Origin: Arthrobacter sp. fls2-241-R2A-200
GTDB taxonomy: Bacteria > Actinomycetota > Actinomycetes > Actinomycetales > Micrococcaceae
Direction of reading: 5' to 3'
Assembly (NCBI RefSeq): GCF_030209745.1
Contig: NZ_JARVRJ010000017.1
Coordinates: 1 to 64,000 of the forward strand
Length of the DNA: 64,000 bases
Numbering within the stretch: the first letter of the stretch is position 1; each line of letters begins with the position of its first letter. The notes beneath the pieces were generated by a model, which was not told the origin of the DNA, made no database searches, and saw only the letters and a list, made by a program, of their open reading frames with translations. Shown here piece after piece: positions 43,693 to 52,448 of the stretch. Both the position numbers and the translations under genes were made by a program.

Positions 43693-46416
43693 GTGCCCAG
43701 CAAGGCAAAAACCGGCAAGAAACTCGTGATCGTGGAGTCTCCCGCCAAGAGTAAGACCATCGCCAAGTACCTTGGTGAGGGCTTCATTGTCGAGGCCTCG
43801 ATCGGCCACATCCGGGACCTTCCCCAACCCTCGGACCTTCCTGCAGAACTGAAGAAGACCTCGCTGGGCAAGTTCGCCGTCGATGTCGAAAACGACTTCA
43901 AGCCTTACTACGTTGTCTCGCCGGACAAGAAGAAAAAGGTCGCCGAACTCAAGGCCCAACTCAAAGACGCCGACGCGCTCTACCTCGCAACCGATGGGGA
44001 CCGCGAAGGTGAAGCCATTGCGTGGCACCTGCTGGAGGTTTTGAAGCCCAAGGTTCCGGTGTACCGGATGACCTTCGGTGAAATCACCAAGGAAGCAATC
44101 CACCGCGCCATGGACAACCTTCGCGACGTCGACACCGCACTGGTGGACGCCCAGGAAACCCGGCGCATCCTTGACCGTCTCTACGGTTACGAGATTTCCC
44201 CGGTCCTCTGGCGAAAAGTGGCCCGCGGCCTCTCTGCCGGACGCGTTCAGTCCGTGGTCACCCGCATGGTGGTGGACCGTGAACGTGAACGCATGGCCTT
44301 CCGGGCAGCCTCCTACTGGGACTTGACCGGGCAGTTCGGTGCGGACTCTGGATCCTTCAAGGCCAAGCTTGCGGCCGTGGACGGCGCCAAAGTTGCCAGC
44401 GGCCGTGACTTCAATGACAACGGCCAGCTCACCTCATCGAACGCCGTACACCTCGACGAGGAACGGGCAACGTCCTTGGCTGCCGGCCTTGAGAACGCGG
44501 ATTTCCGCGTCCGGTCCGTCGATACCAAGCCGTATACCCGCCGCCCCGCAGCGCCGTTCACCACCTCCACGCTGCAGCAGGAGGCCGGGCGCAAGCTTCG
44601 CTTCTCGTCCAAGAGCACCATGCAGGTAGCGCAGCGCCTGTATGAAAACGGCTACATCACCTATATGCGTACCGACTCGTCAGCCCTGAGCAACGAGGCC
44701 GTCACGGCTGCGAGGCGTCAGGCGTCTGAGCTTTATGGGCCCGAGTACGTCCCCACGAGCCCCCGCGTCTATGCCAACAAAGCGGCAAACGCGCAAGAAG
44801 CCCACGAGGCTATCCGCCCCGCCGGTGACTCCTTCCGCACCCCGGCACAGGTGGCCAAGCAGCTGAGCGGCGACGAGTTCCGGCTCTACGAACTCATTTG
44901 GAAGCGCACAGTCGCCTCCCAGATGGCAGACGCCAAGGGTTCCACGGCCACCATTCGTCTCGGTGCGACCGCCGCGGATGGCCGCGACGCCGAGTTCTCC
45001 GCGTCCGGCACCGTTATCACTTTCCCGGGGTTCTTGGCCGCCTACGAAGAGGGCAAGGACGAAAGCCGCGGGGATGACGATTCCGACGAAGCACGACGCC
45101 TGCCGAACGTCGCTAAAGATGATGAACTGACGGCCTCGGAAATCCTGGCCGTGGGCCACGAGACCTCCCCGCCACCCCGGTACACGGAAGCATCGCTGAC
45201 CGCGGAGCTGGAAAAGCGCGGCATTGGACGCCCATCCACTTACGCCTCAACCATTTCCACCATCCAAGACCGCGGTTACGTCCGGAAACAAGGGTCCGCC
45301 CTGGTTCCCAGCTGGATCGCCTTCTCCGTGATCCGGTTGCTCGAGCAGCACTTCACGGACTACGTGGACTATGAATTCACGGCCGATATGGAAGGCGATC
45401 TGGATAAGATCGCCAACGGCCAAGCAGCCGGAACTGCATGGCTCAAGCACTTCTATTACGGCGAAGACGCAGACCCCGGCCTGTTGAGCATCGTGAACAA
45501 CCTCGGTGAAATCGACGCCAGGGAGATTAACTCCGTGCCCATCGCGGAAGGCATCACGCTGCGCGTCGGTAAGTTCGGCCCCTACCTGGAAAGCTCAATT
45601 CCAACCCTGGATGAGAAGACCGGCGAGGTAGTGGAGTCGGCCCGGGCGAACGTGCCCGAAGATCTCGCTCCGGACGAGCTCACAGCGGCTAAAGCCAAGG
45701 AACTCATGGAGACCGCTGCCCCGGAAGAGCGCGTCTTGGGTGCCGATCCGCACACAGGACACACGGTAGTGGCCAAGAACGGCCGGTATGGAGCCTACGT
45801 CACCGAGATCATCCCCGAGATGACCGAAGAGCAGTTGGCCAACCAGCCGGTGGAGTATTACAAGAACGGCAAGCCCAAACCGCCCAAGAAGCCCGTCAAG
45901 GCCAAGCCGCGCACGGGATCCCTCTTCAAGTCCATGACCGTGGACACTGTGACCCTTGACGAGGCGCTCCAGCTCATGAGCTTGCCGCGCGTCCTGGGTG
46001 AAGATGTGGATGGCAACCCGATCACGGTTCAAAACGGCCGTTTTGGTCCCTACCTGAAGAAGGGGACCGATTCACGCTCCATCGGGTCCGAAGAAGAGAT
46101 CTTCACCATCACGTTGGAACAAGCGCTGGAGATCTATTCGCAGCCCAAACAGCGTGGCGCGCGTGCCGCAGTTCCACCGCTCGCGGAGTTTGGGCCTGAT
46201 CCGGTGTCCGAGAAGAACATCGTGGTCAAGGAAGGCCGTTTCGGTCCTTACATCACCGATGGCGTCACCAATATCACCGTGCCTCGTTCCACCTCACTGG
46301 AGGAGCTGACCCGGGAACGCGCCGTCGAACTTTTGGCGGAAAAACGTGCCAAGGGGCCTGTCAAGCGCACCACCACCCGGAAGGCTCCGGCCAAGAAAGC
46401 CGTGGCCCGGAAATAG
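43693..46416 (+). CDS. topA: DNA topoisomerase I
   Basis: A 907-residue type IA topoisomerase. It begins VPSKAKTGKKLVIVESPAKSKTIAKYLG (TOPRIM), has DGDREGEAIAWHLLE, and the catalytic tyrosine in ENGYITYMRTDS. A tail of repeated C-terminal modules (KNGRYGAYVTEI, QNGRFGPYLKKG, KEGRFGPYITDG) ends in a lysine-rich extension, as in other actinobacterial enzymes that lack zinc fingers. GTG 43693 has AGGAG 4 bases upstream; a longer ATG frame has no support. Confidence 0.96.
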   Translation: MPSKAKTGKKLVIVESPAKSKTIAKYLGEGFIVEASIGHIRDLPQPSDLPAELKKTSLGKFAVDVENDFKPYYVVSPDKKKKVAELKAQLKDADALYLATDGDREGEAIAWHLLEVLKPKVPVYRMTFGEITKEAIHRAMDNLRDVDTALVDAQETRRILDRLYGYEISPVLWRKVARGLSAGRVQSVVTRMVVDRERERMAFRAASYWDLTGQFGADSGSFKAKLAAVDGAKVASGRDFNDNGQLTSSNAVHLDEERATSLAAGLENADFRVRSVDTKPYTRRPAAPFTTSTLQQEAGRKLRFSSKSTMQVAQRLYENGYITYMRTDSSALSNEAVTAARRQASELYGPEYVPTSPRVYANKAANAQEAHEAIRPAGDSFRTPAQVAKQLSGDEFRLYELIWKRTVASQMADAKGSTATIRLGATAADGRDAEFSASGTVITFPGFLAAYEEGKDESRGDDDSDEARRLPNVAKDDELTASEILAVGHETSPPPRYTEASLTAELEKRGIGRPSTYASTISTIQDRGYVRKQGSALVPSWIAFSVIRLLEQHFTDYVDYEFTADMEGDLDKIANGQAAGTAWLKHFYYGEDADPGLLSIVNNLGEIDAREINSVPIAEGITLRVGKFGPYLESSIPTLDEKTGEVVESARANVPEDLAPDELTAAKAKELMETAAPEERVLGADPHTGHTVVAKNGRYGAYVTEIIPEMTEEQLANQPVEYYKNGKPKPPKKPVKAKPRTGSLFKSMTVDTVTLDEALQLMSLPRVLGEDVDGNPITVQNGRFGPYLKKGTDSRSIGSEEEIFTITLEQALEIYSQPKQRGARAAVPPLAEFGPDPVSEKNIVVKEGRFGPYITDGVTNITVPRSTSLEELTRERAVELLAEKRAKGPVKRTTTRKAPAKKAVARK

Positions 46417-46492
46417 GATTTCCCGGTCCCAGAGGCTGGCGGGCCGGTTCCCGTGAATTGCGTCCCGGCCGGCATCGTGGTCGAGTAGGACT

Positions 46493-46975
46493 ATGACTGA
46501 ACAGACCGTTTCACCGGAAAACGAGCCCGCAGGCGGCACCGAGGCAACAGGGGGCGGCCAGCACGACGCGCAGCCGCTGAACGAACTGGAGCTGAAGCTG
46601 GCCGCCGCCGAGCAGCCGGATGCGAACCCCGTGGAGGTCATCCTTGCCTTCCTCAACAACGAGGTCTACCTGGTGAGCTCCGAAGCTGTAGACGGTCCGG
46701 ATTCCTCTGTGGAACCCTTGGTTCTTGCGAACGCGGACGGGCAGCCGGTCCTGGCGGTCTTCAGCCACCCCAGCCGGGTGGACGAGAGGTTCCTTGAGGC
46801 TGCCCCGCATGTCCTGGGTACGTTGGGTTCGGCCATTCTTGGGAACATTGGCAATGAGCTGGGCATGGTCATCAACCCGGGCAGCGAGTACGGGTTCGAA
46901 ATCGACCCCGAGGGCATCGCGAACATCCGCCGGGACTTCAAACGGGCAGACGACGCCGGAGAGCCTGCGGAATAG
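46493..46975 (+). CDS. SseB-family protein
   Basis: A 160-residue protein resembling the SseB N-terminal domain: LAAAEQPDANPVEVILAFLNNEVYLVS, VLANADGQPVLAVFSHPSRVDERFLEAAPH and VINPGSEYGFEIDPEGIANIRRDF. The first 45 residues are low-complexity and acidic. SseB proteins are named from secretion chaperone-like sequences, but their role in actinobacteria is unknown. It lies between topA and a Ppx/GppA gene. Confidence 0.75.
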   Translation: MTEQTVSPENEPAGGTEATGGGQHDAQPLNELELKLAAAEQPDANPVEVILAFLNNEVYLVSSEAVDGPDSSVEPLVLANADGQPVLAVFSHPSRVDERFLEAAPHVLGTLGSAILGNIGNELGMVINPGSEYGFEIDPEGIANIRRDFKRADDAGEPAE

Positions 46976-47085
46976 GCGCGCAAGCATCAGCCCCCACCGC
47001 CCGGACCTGCACAGCTATGCCACCGGAGGCGCGAAACGTGGCCGCAAGTTACTTCCCGGGCTTCGAATCGGTGAATAATGGCAGA

Positions 47086-48204
47086 ATGCGTCTTGGCGTT
47101 CTCGACATCGGGTCAAACACCGTCCACCTCCTGCTGGTGGACGCCCACCCCGGCGCGCGCCCAGTACCGTTCGCTTCGCACAAACGGCCACTCTCGCTGG
47201 TTCAATACCTGGACGGCGACGGCAATATCAGCGATGCTGGCCAGCATGAGCTCATTGAGTTCGTGTTGGAGGCGTGGGAGTTCGCGGCCGCCCACAAAGC
47301 CCAGGACCTCTTGGCTTTCTGTACATCAGCCATCCGTGAGGCCACCAACGGCGCCGATGTCCTGGCCCGGGTAAAGCACGAGACCACCGTGACGCTCCAG
47401 GAACTGACGGGAAGCGAAGAAGCGTCCATGACCTTCTTCGCAGTCCGCCGTTGGTACGGCTGGGGCGCCGGTCCGATCCTGGACCTCGACATCGGCGGCG
47501 GCTCCTTCGAAATGGCGTATGGAACTGACGAGCTGCCTGAGTTTGCCACCTCTGTTCCGCTAGGTGCGAGCCGTTTGACCAGGGATTGGCTGCAGGATGA
47601 CCCGCCCACGGCCAAGAGCGTCAAGGAACTTCGGCGTTACATCCGCTCTACGTTGAAGCCCGTTGCCCGCAGCTTCCAGGAGGTTGGACGGGCAAACCTG
47701 GTGGCCGGGACGTCCAAAACGTTCCGTTCCCTGGCCCGGATCGCCGGGGCTGCCCCCAGTGCCGCTGGACCCTACGTCAAGCGGGAGTTGCACGCAGCCG
47801 ACCTCGGCTTGTGGGCGCAACGGATCTCGGCGATGAGGGTGGAGGACAGGCTATATCTGCCGGGCGTTTCGGACGCCCGCGCCCACCAGCTCTTGGCCGG
47901 TGCACTGGTTGCCGAGGCGGCCTTGGAACTCTTTGAGTTCCCGAAGATGGAGATTTGCCCGTGGGCTTTGCGTGAGGGCTTGATCCTCCGCCGCCTGGAT
48001 CAGTTGGTATTCGAAGAAGCGCTGGACCCCGCCCCGCACGTTGGAAAACGCAAGGACAAGTCCAAAAAGAAAGCAGCCAAGGAAGCCAAGAAGATATTGG
48101 ATATCGACCAATCCCGCCACGAGTCACTCGACTTCCCGGCCCCCGCAGACACCCCGCCCCTTGCCCCTATCCCAGCCCCTGCTGCAGGCGGGCTGGTCTC
48201 CTGA
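47086..48204 (+). CDS. Ppx/GppA-family phosphatase
   Basis: A 372-residue protein of the actin-like ATPase fold that hydrolyses polyphosphate or pppGpp: MRLGVLDIGSNTVHLLLVDAHPG, SAIREATN and LDLDIGGGSFEMAYG are the two phosphate loops and the catalytic region. I chose ATG 47086, the canonical family start, which has AATAAT shortly upstream and may be leaderless. After residue about 310 a lysine-rich and then Pro/Ala-rich tail is added. A 1-base gap separates it from the following TIM-barrel gene, so the two are co-expressed. Confidence 0.88.
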   Translation: MRLGVLDIGSNTVHLLLVDAHPGARPVPFASHKRPLSLVQYLDGDGNISDAGQHELIEFVLEAWEFAAAHKAQDLLAFCTSAIREATNGADVLARVKHETTVTLQELTGSEEASMTFFAVRRWYGWGAGPILDLDIGGGSFEMAYGTDELPEFATSVPLGASRLTRDWLQDDPPTAKSVKELRRYIRSTLKPVARSFQEVGRANLVAGTSKTFRSLARIAGAAPSAAGPYVKRELHAADLGLWAQRISAMRVEDRLYLPGVSDARAHQLLAGALVAEAALELFEFPKMEICPWALREGLILRRLDQLVFEEALDPAPHVGKRKDKSKKKAAKEAKKILDIDQSRHESLDFPAPADTPPLAPIPAPAAGGLVS

Positions 48205-48205
48205 G

Positions 48206-49039
48206 ATGAGTAACGACGTCGAACCCGAACTGAATGACCGCCAGATCCCTGTCGCGCTGTCCAGCGCCTCCGTCTACCCGCTCAGCGTCCACGATGCCTT
48301 TGCCGTGGCCCAGGACCTGGGCTACGAGGGCGTGGAGGTGATGGTCACCAACAATGCTGTGAGCCAGAACCCCAAGGCCCTTATTCAACTTAGCCATCGA
48401 TACCATCAGGAGATTGTCTCCATCCACGCACCCACCTTGCTGCTGACGCAACAAGTGTGGGGTACGGCGTGGAACAAGATCGAAAAATCCTGCCAGATGG
48501 CCGTGGAAGTCGGGTGTGACACCGTGGTGGCGCACCCGCCGTTCAGGTGGCAATCCAACTACGCCGAAAACTTCGTTGAGGGCGTCAAGGAACTCGCGGA
48601 CACATACCAAGTACGCATCGCGGTGGAGAACATGTACCCGTGGCGCGTTCGCGGGCGGGAAGCCGTGGCCTACCTGCCGCACTGGGACCCGCTGGGCCAG
48701 GATTACGACGACGTCACATGGGACTTCTCGCACGCCGCCACAGCGGGGGCCAACAGTTTGGAAGCCATCAAGTCGCTGGGCAGCAAACTCCGGCACGTCC
48801 ACCTCACAGATGGTTCGGGGTCCGGGAAAGATGAGCATCTGGTTCCAGGTACCGGCACCCAGCAGTGCGCGGACGCGCTGCAGCATTTGGCGTCGAGCGG
48901 TTTTGACGGCGTTGTAGTGGCGGAGATTTCCACCCGAAAAGCGAAGGTAGCCGGGGAACGCGAGGAGATGCTGGCTGAGACCTTGCGCTTCGCGCGGCAG
49001 CACTTGAGCGTGCCGCTGGTGCGCAGCGCAGATCAGTAA
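48206..49039 (+). CDS. Sugar phosphate isomerase/epimerase-like TIM-barrel protein
   Basis: A 277-residue AP-endonuclease-2/xylose-isomerase-like fold. Typical parts: SVYPLSVHDAFAVAQDLGYEGVEVMV, TVVAHPPFRWQSNY, VAVENMYPW, TWDFSHAATAG, KLRHVHLTDGSGSGKDEHLVPGTG and GVVVAEISTRK. Metal ligands (His, Asp, Glu) are in these motifs. The substrate is unknown. The stop codon falls in the first unit of an 18-bp tandem repeat. Confidence 0.8.
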   Translation: MSNDVEPELNDRQIPVALSSASVYPLSVHDAFAVAQDLGYEGVEVMVTNNAVSQNPKALIQLSHRYHQEIVSIHAPTLLLTQQVWGTAWNKIEKSCQMAVEVGCDTVVAHPPFRWQSNYAENFVEGVKELADTYQVRIAVENMYPWRVRGREAVAYLPHWDPLGQDYDDVTWDFSHAATAGANSLEAIKSLGSKLRHVHLTDGSGSGKDEHLVPGTGTQQCADALQHLASSGFDGVVVAEISTRKAKVAGEREEMLAETLRFARQHLSVPLVRSADQ

Positions 49040-49094
49040 GGCAGCGCAGACCAGTAAGGCAGCGCAGATCAGTAAGGCAGCGCAGACCAGTAAG
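49023..49094. repeat. Four tandem 18-bp repeats beginning at a stop codon
   Basis: Four units of the pattern GCAGCGCAGAYCAGTAAG. The first unit covers the last codons and the TAA of the isomerase gene (the stop is 49037-49039). Every later unit therefore also carries TAA in the same frame. Units alternate T/C at one position. No array relatives (such as CRISPR spacers) are present. Confidence 0.9.
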
Positions 49095-49155
49095 GGGGTG
49101 CGCCCGTTCCTGGGTCGGCCCGGCCCCGCGTCGAGTGGGCGGGTTAAAAAGCGAA

Positions 49156-49209
49156 AGCACCGGCGGCCGAATCGGGAAATGGGGGAAAACCCGCCCGGCC
49201 ACCGGTGCT
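49156..49209 (+). terminator. Hairpin in the gap before proC
   Basis: AGCACCGGCGGCCG (49156-49169) pairs with CGGCCACCGGTGCT (49196-49209) with one mismatch. It is a probable terminator for the Ppx/isomerase operon, without a clear T run. The rest of the 338-base gap before proC, apart from the tandem repeat, shows nothing I can name. Confidence 0.55.
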
Positions 49210-49377
49210 GCTGGCGGACATCCCCATGCCCGCCTCATCACTCGCACCCTCAATGAGGTAGTACCAACGTTAGGGACCAAGCATGGGTGTCCCCTGCAAT
49301 AACCTTGGGAACAAGCTGGGAATCCGGGATCCAGAGACCGTTAGACCCGATCCTTGGCGAACTGCAATGATGGACCA

Positions 49378-50208
49378 ATGAGCAACCGAATCGCATTCCT
49401 TGGCTGTGGATCCATGAACGAGGCTATCCTGGGCGGCCTGCTGGCCGCCGGGAAAGACCCGTCCGACGTCGTCGCAACTGTCCGGCGGCCTGGCCGTGCG
49501 GAGGAACTTGCCCACCGTCACGGAGTCATGGCGATCGCCGGTGATGAGGAGCCGGATAACAACCAATTGGCTACCAAGGGCGCGGGGATGGTCATCCTCG
49601 GCGTCAAGCCCGTGGGGATTGCGGACCTTGCCCGTGAGATCAGCCCGGCGCTGGCTAAGGACACCATTGTGGTCAGTGTCGCGGCCGCTGTTTCCATCGC
49701 CCAGCTCGAAGCGGCGTTGCCGGAGGGGCAGCCCGTCATCAGGACCATGCCCAACACGCCGGCACGGTTGGGACGCGGCGTCATTTCTGTCTCACCGGGG
49801 ACTCATTGCACAGCTGAACAGCTGGACATGGTGAAGACCGCTCTGGCCGGTGCCGGCAAGGTAGTGCAGGTCCCCGAGGACCAGGTGGATGCTTTGTCCG
49901 CGATCAGCGGCTCAGGGCCTGCCTATGCCTTCTACCTGGCCGAGGCGATGGCCGCAGCGGGAACCGAGCTGGGGCTCGATCCTGAGCTGTCCGTGATGTT
50001 GGCGCGGGAGACCGTGGCCGGAGCAGGTTTCATGCTTGCAGAACCGGGCGCGGACCCCACTGCCCTCCGTGTGGGAGTGACCAGTCCCAACGGCACCACC
50101 GAGCGCGCCATCGCCGTTTTTGACGACGCCGGGATTCCCAAGATCATCGCCGACGGCGCCCGCGCGGCAGCCGCGCGGGCAGCGGAGATCACGAAGCAGC
50201 TCAGCTAA
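49378..50208 (+). CDS. proC: Pyrroline-5-carboxylate reductase
   Basis: A 276-residue proline biosynthesis enzyme that reduces pyrroline-5-carboxylate with NAD(P)H. Motifs are IAFLGCGSMNEAILGGLL (Rossmann), VKPVGIADL, RTMPNTPARLGRGVI, and the C-terminal ISGSGPAYAFYLAEAMAAAGTELGL and SPNGTTERAI. I chose ATG 49378 (MSNRIA); it has only a weak site, and the TTG at 49354 in frame is less likely. Convergent with trkA. Confidence 0.95.
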   Translation: MSNRIAFLGCGSMNEAILGGLLAAGKDPSDVVATVRRPGRAEELAHRHGVMAIAGDEEPDNNQLATKGAGMVILGVKPVGIADLAREISPALAKDTIVVSVAAAVSIAQLEAALPEGQPVIRTMPNTPARLGRGVISVSPGTHCTAEQLDMVKTALAGAGKVVQVPEDQVDALSAISGSGPAYAFYLAEAMAAAGTELGLDPELSVMLARETVAGAGFMLAEPGADPTALRVGVTSPNGTTERAIAVFDDAGIPKIIADGARAAAARAAEITKQLS

Positions 50209-50234
50209 GGTTCCGGCCAGCCGCGGGGAGCCGC

Positions 50235-50921
50235 CTAGGGGCGTGCCGCGAACCGTTCCAACAAGTCCACATGGCCGGAGACGATCAGCATGTCGTGGCT
50301 GGACACCTTGGTTTCGGGGCGGGCGTACGTGAAGTCCTCGCCGGGGGACTTCACCCCCACAATGGTCACGCCGTACTTTGACCGGACCTTGGACTCGTCG
50401 AGGGTAAAGCCCACGGTTTCCTTGGGCGGGTACATCTTGACGATCGCGAAGTCGTCGTCGAACTCGATGAAGTCAAGCATCCGGCCGGAGACCAGGTGTG
50501 CCGCGCGGACCCCGGCGTCGGCTTCCGGGTAGATCACGTGGTTGGCGCCGATTCGGGTGAGAATCTTGCCGTGCGAGGGCGTGATGGCCTTAACCCAGAG
50601 GTGTTCAATGCCCAGGTCAACCAGGTTCACCGTGATCAGCACGGAGGATTCGATCGATGTCCCCACGCCCACCACAGCGGAGCTAAACTCCTGTGCGCCG
50701 AGTTGGCGCAGCGCATCAATATTGGTGGCATCGGCCTCCACCACGTGGGTGAGGACGGGTGCCCATTTCTGGACCAGGGTGCGATCCCGCTCGATGGCGA
50801 GGACTTCGCGTCCCTGCTTGACCAGCTGCTCGGCAGTGGCGGACCCGAAGCGGCCAAGGCCGATGACCAGCACCGGGGCGTTGTGGGCGGGGCGGTTGGC
50901 CGCCCCCGTGGTCTTAGCCAA
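50235..50921 (-). CDS. trkA: TrkA-family potassium uptake regulatory subunit
   Basis: A 228-residue RCK protein: an NAD(P)-binding Rossmann motif VIGLGRFGSATAEQLV followed by an acidic residue (AIERD), and a C-terminal RCK-C domain (TLDESKVRSKYGVTIVGVKSPGEDF). It is the cytosolic gate of a Trk/Ktr potassium transporter. It overlaps the TrkH-type gene by 8 bp and is translated after it. Confidence 0.92.
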   Translation of the reverse strand: MAKTTGAANRPAHNAPVLVIGLGRFGSATAEQLVKQGREVLAIERDRTLVQKWAPVLTHVVEADATNIDALRQLGAQEFSSAVVGVGTSIESSVLITVNLVDLGIEHLWVKAITPSHGKILTRIGANHVIYPEADAGVRAAHLVSGRMLDFIEFDDDFAIVKMYPPKETVGFTLDESKVRSKYGVTIVGVKSPGEDFTYARPETKVSSHDMLIVSGHVDLLERFAARP

Positions 50922-52347
50922 TGATTGGCCTCTCTTCCGGGTAGTGGTACAGCTGGCTGCGCTGGCGCAGGGCCAAACCGGCAGCGAGGGTTACTGTGCC
51001 CACGCGGCCGGCGAACATGAGTAGGGCCAGGACGTAGACGCCCGACGGCGGCAACTCACCACTGAGGTTGGTGCTCAGGCCCACAGTGGCGAAGGCGGAG
51101 ATGGTTTCAAAAAGTACCCGATCCAGGGACGCTCCGCTAATGGAGAGCAGCAGGAACGCGGCCACGGAAACAAAGGTGGCCCCGGCAACGATCACGGAGA
51201 TGGCCACCCGCATGGTGCCTTGGGGGATGGTGCGGCCGTACACCTTCACATCGGCATCGCCGCGGGCTTCGGCGATGATTGCAAGGAACATGACGGCGAT
51301 GGTGGTTACCTTGATGCCGCCGGCAGTCGAGGCTGAACCGCCGCCGGCAAACATGAGCGCGTCGCTGAGGAGTTTGGTGGTGGGCTCCATCTGGTTCTGG
51401 TCCACCAGGCTGAAACCGCCGGAGCGTGTCATGACAGAGGCAAAGATGGAGTGGATCACCTTATCGCCGAAGTTCATGTTGGCGATGGTGCGTACGTTAT
51501 CCCACTCCATGAGGCCCCACAGCAGGGCACCGGCCACCAGCAAAATGAGGGATACCTGGATGGTGAGCTTGGTGTGGAGGTTCCATTTCTTCCAGTTGAG
51601 CCCGTTTTGTTGGAGCACCATCACCACGGGGAAACCCAGGCTTCCAAGGAAGACGCCAAGCATCAGCGGGACCAGTATCCAGAGATCGGTCTCGTAGGGG
51701 ACTACGCCGTCCGAGTGCGGGGTGAACCCCGCGTTGTTGAAGGAAGAGATGGCATAGAAGATTCCGTGCCACACCGCCTCCCAGAAAGGCTCGCCCAACA
51801 CCAGGAAACGGGGAATTAGGGACAAAGCCAGGGCGCCTTCGATGACCACCGAGGTGACGATCACGATCCGGAGCAGGGTACCCACTTCGCCAAGCCTGCC
51901 GGCGTGGTTCATCGCTTCCTGGGCGATGAGTTTGCCGCGAACGCCCAGCCGCTTGCTCACCATCAGCGCCAAGAGCGAAGCCAAGGTGAGGGTACCCAGG
52001 CCGCCCACGAAGATGCCGAGCAGGATGACCAGTTGCCCGAAGAATGACCAGTACGTAGCTGTTGAAACCACGGTCAGGCCGGTCACGCAAACACTGGACA
52101 CCGCCGTGAACAAGGCTTGGTGCAGGGGAGTGGATTCTCCTGAAGCAGAGGCGGCGGGCAGCGACAACAACCCGGTGAACAGCACGATGACGGATGCGAA
52201 AATGACCAAGGCCAAACGGGCCGGTGAGCTGTTTGCAACGTTGTCGATGAAGTCGCGGACGCGGGTGAAAATCCAGAGGCCCTGACGGTCCTGGTGCGTG
52301 GGCTGCCAGTTGGCCGGGCTCTGGGACCTCGACTGGCTTTGGGACAT
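50914..52347 (-). CDS. trkH: TrkH-family potassium transporter
   Basis: A 477-residue membrane K+ translocating subunit with four M1-P-M2 repeats. Selectivity-filter glycines are seen in VCVTGLTV, SFNNAGFT, VMTRSGGF and FATVGLST. I chose ATG 52347, with GAGGAAGAG upstream; the open frame extends earlier without support. The transporter and its RCK subunit form a two-gene operon. An Arg/Gln/Ser-rich N-terminus of about 25 residues precedes the first helix. Confidence 0.93.
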   Translation of the reverse strand: MSQSQSRSQSPANWQPTHQDRQGLWIFTRVRDFIDNVANSSPARLALVIFASVIVLFTGLLSLPAASASGESTPLHQALFTAVSSVCVTGLTVVSTATYWSFFGQLVILLGIFVGGLGTLTLASLLALMVSKRLGVRGKLIAQEAMNHAGRLGEVGTLLRIVIVTSVVIEGALALSLIPRFLVLGEPFWEAVWHGIFYAISSFNNAGFTPHSDGVVPYETDLWILVPLMLGVFLGSLGFPVVMVLQQNGLNWKKWNLHTKLTIQVSLILLVAGALLWGLMEWDNVRTIANMNFGDKVIHSIFASVMTRSGGFSLVDQNQMEPTTKLLSDALMFAGGGSASTAGGIKVTTIAVMFLAIIAEARGDADVKVYGRTIPQGTMRVAISVIVAGATFVSVAAFLLLSISGASLDRVLFETISAFATVGLSTNLSGELPPSGVYVLALLMFAGRVGTVTLAAGLALRQRSQLYHYPEERPIIG

Positions 52348-52448
52348 GGCGCTCTTCCTCGGTTGAACAAGCTTTCCTGAGTAGTAAACCACTATTCCCG
52401 GGCCTGACCGGGCGATGTGGCCTTTCAGCCTCCGGTAGCCTGTTCAGG

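Noticed and set aside
49023..49094. Tandem repeats considered as a CRISPR array
   Set aside because: Units are contiguous without spacers and no cas genes are present; the same holds for the repeats at 6064 and 55780.
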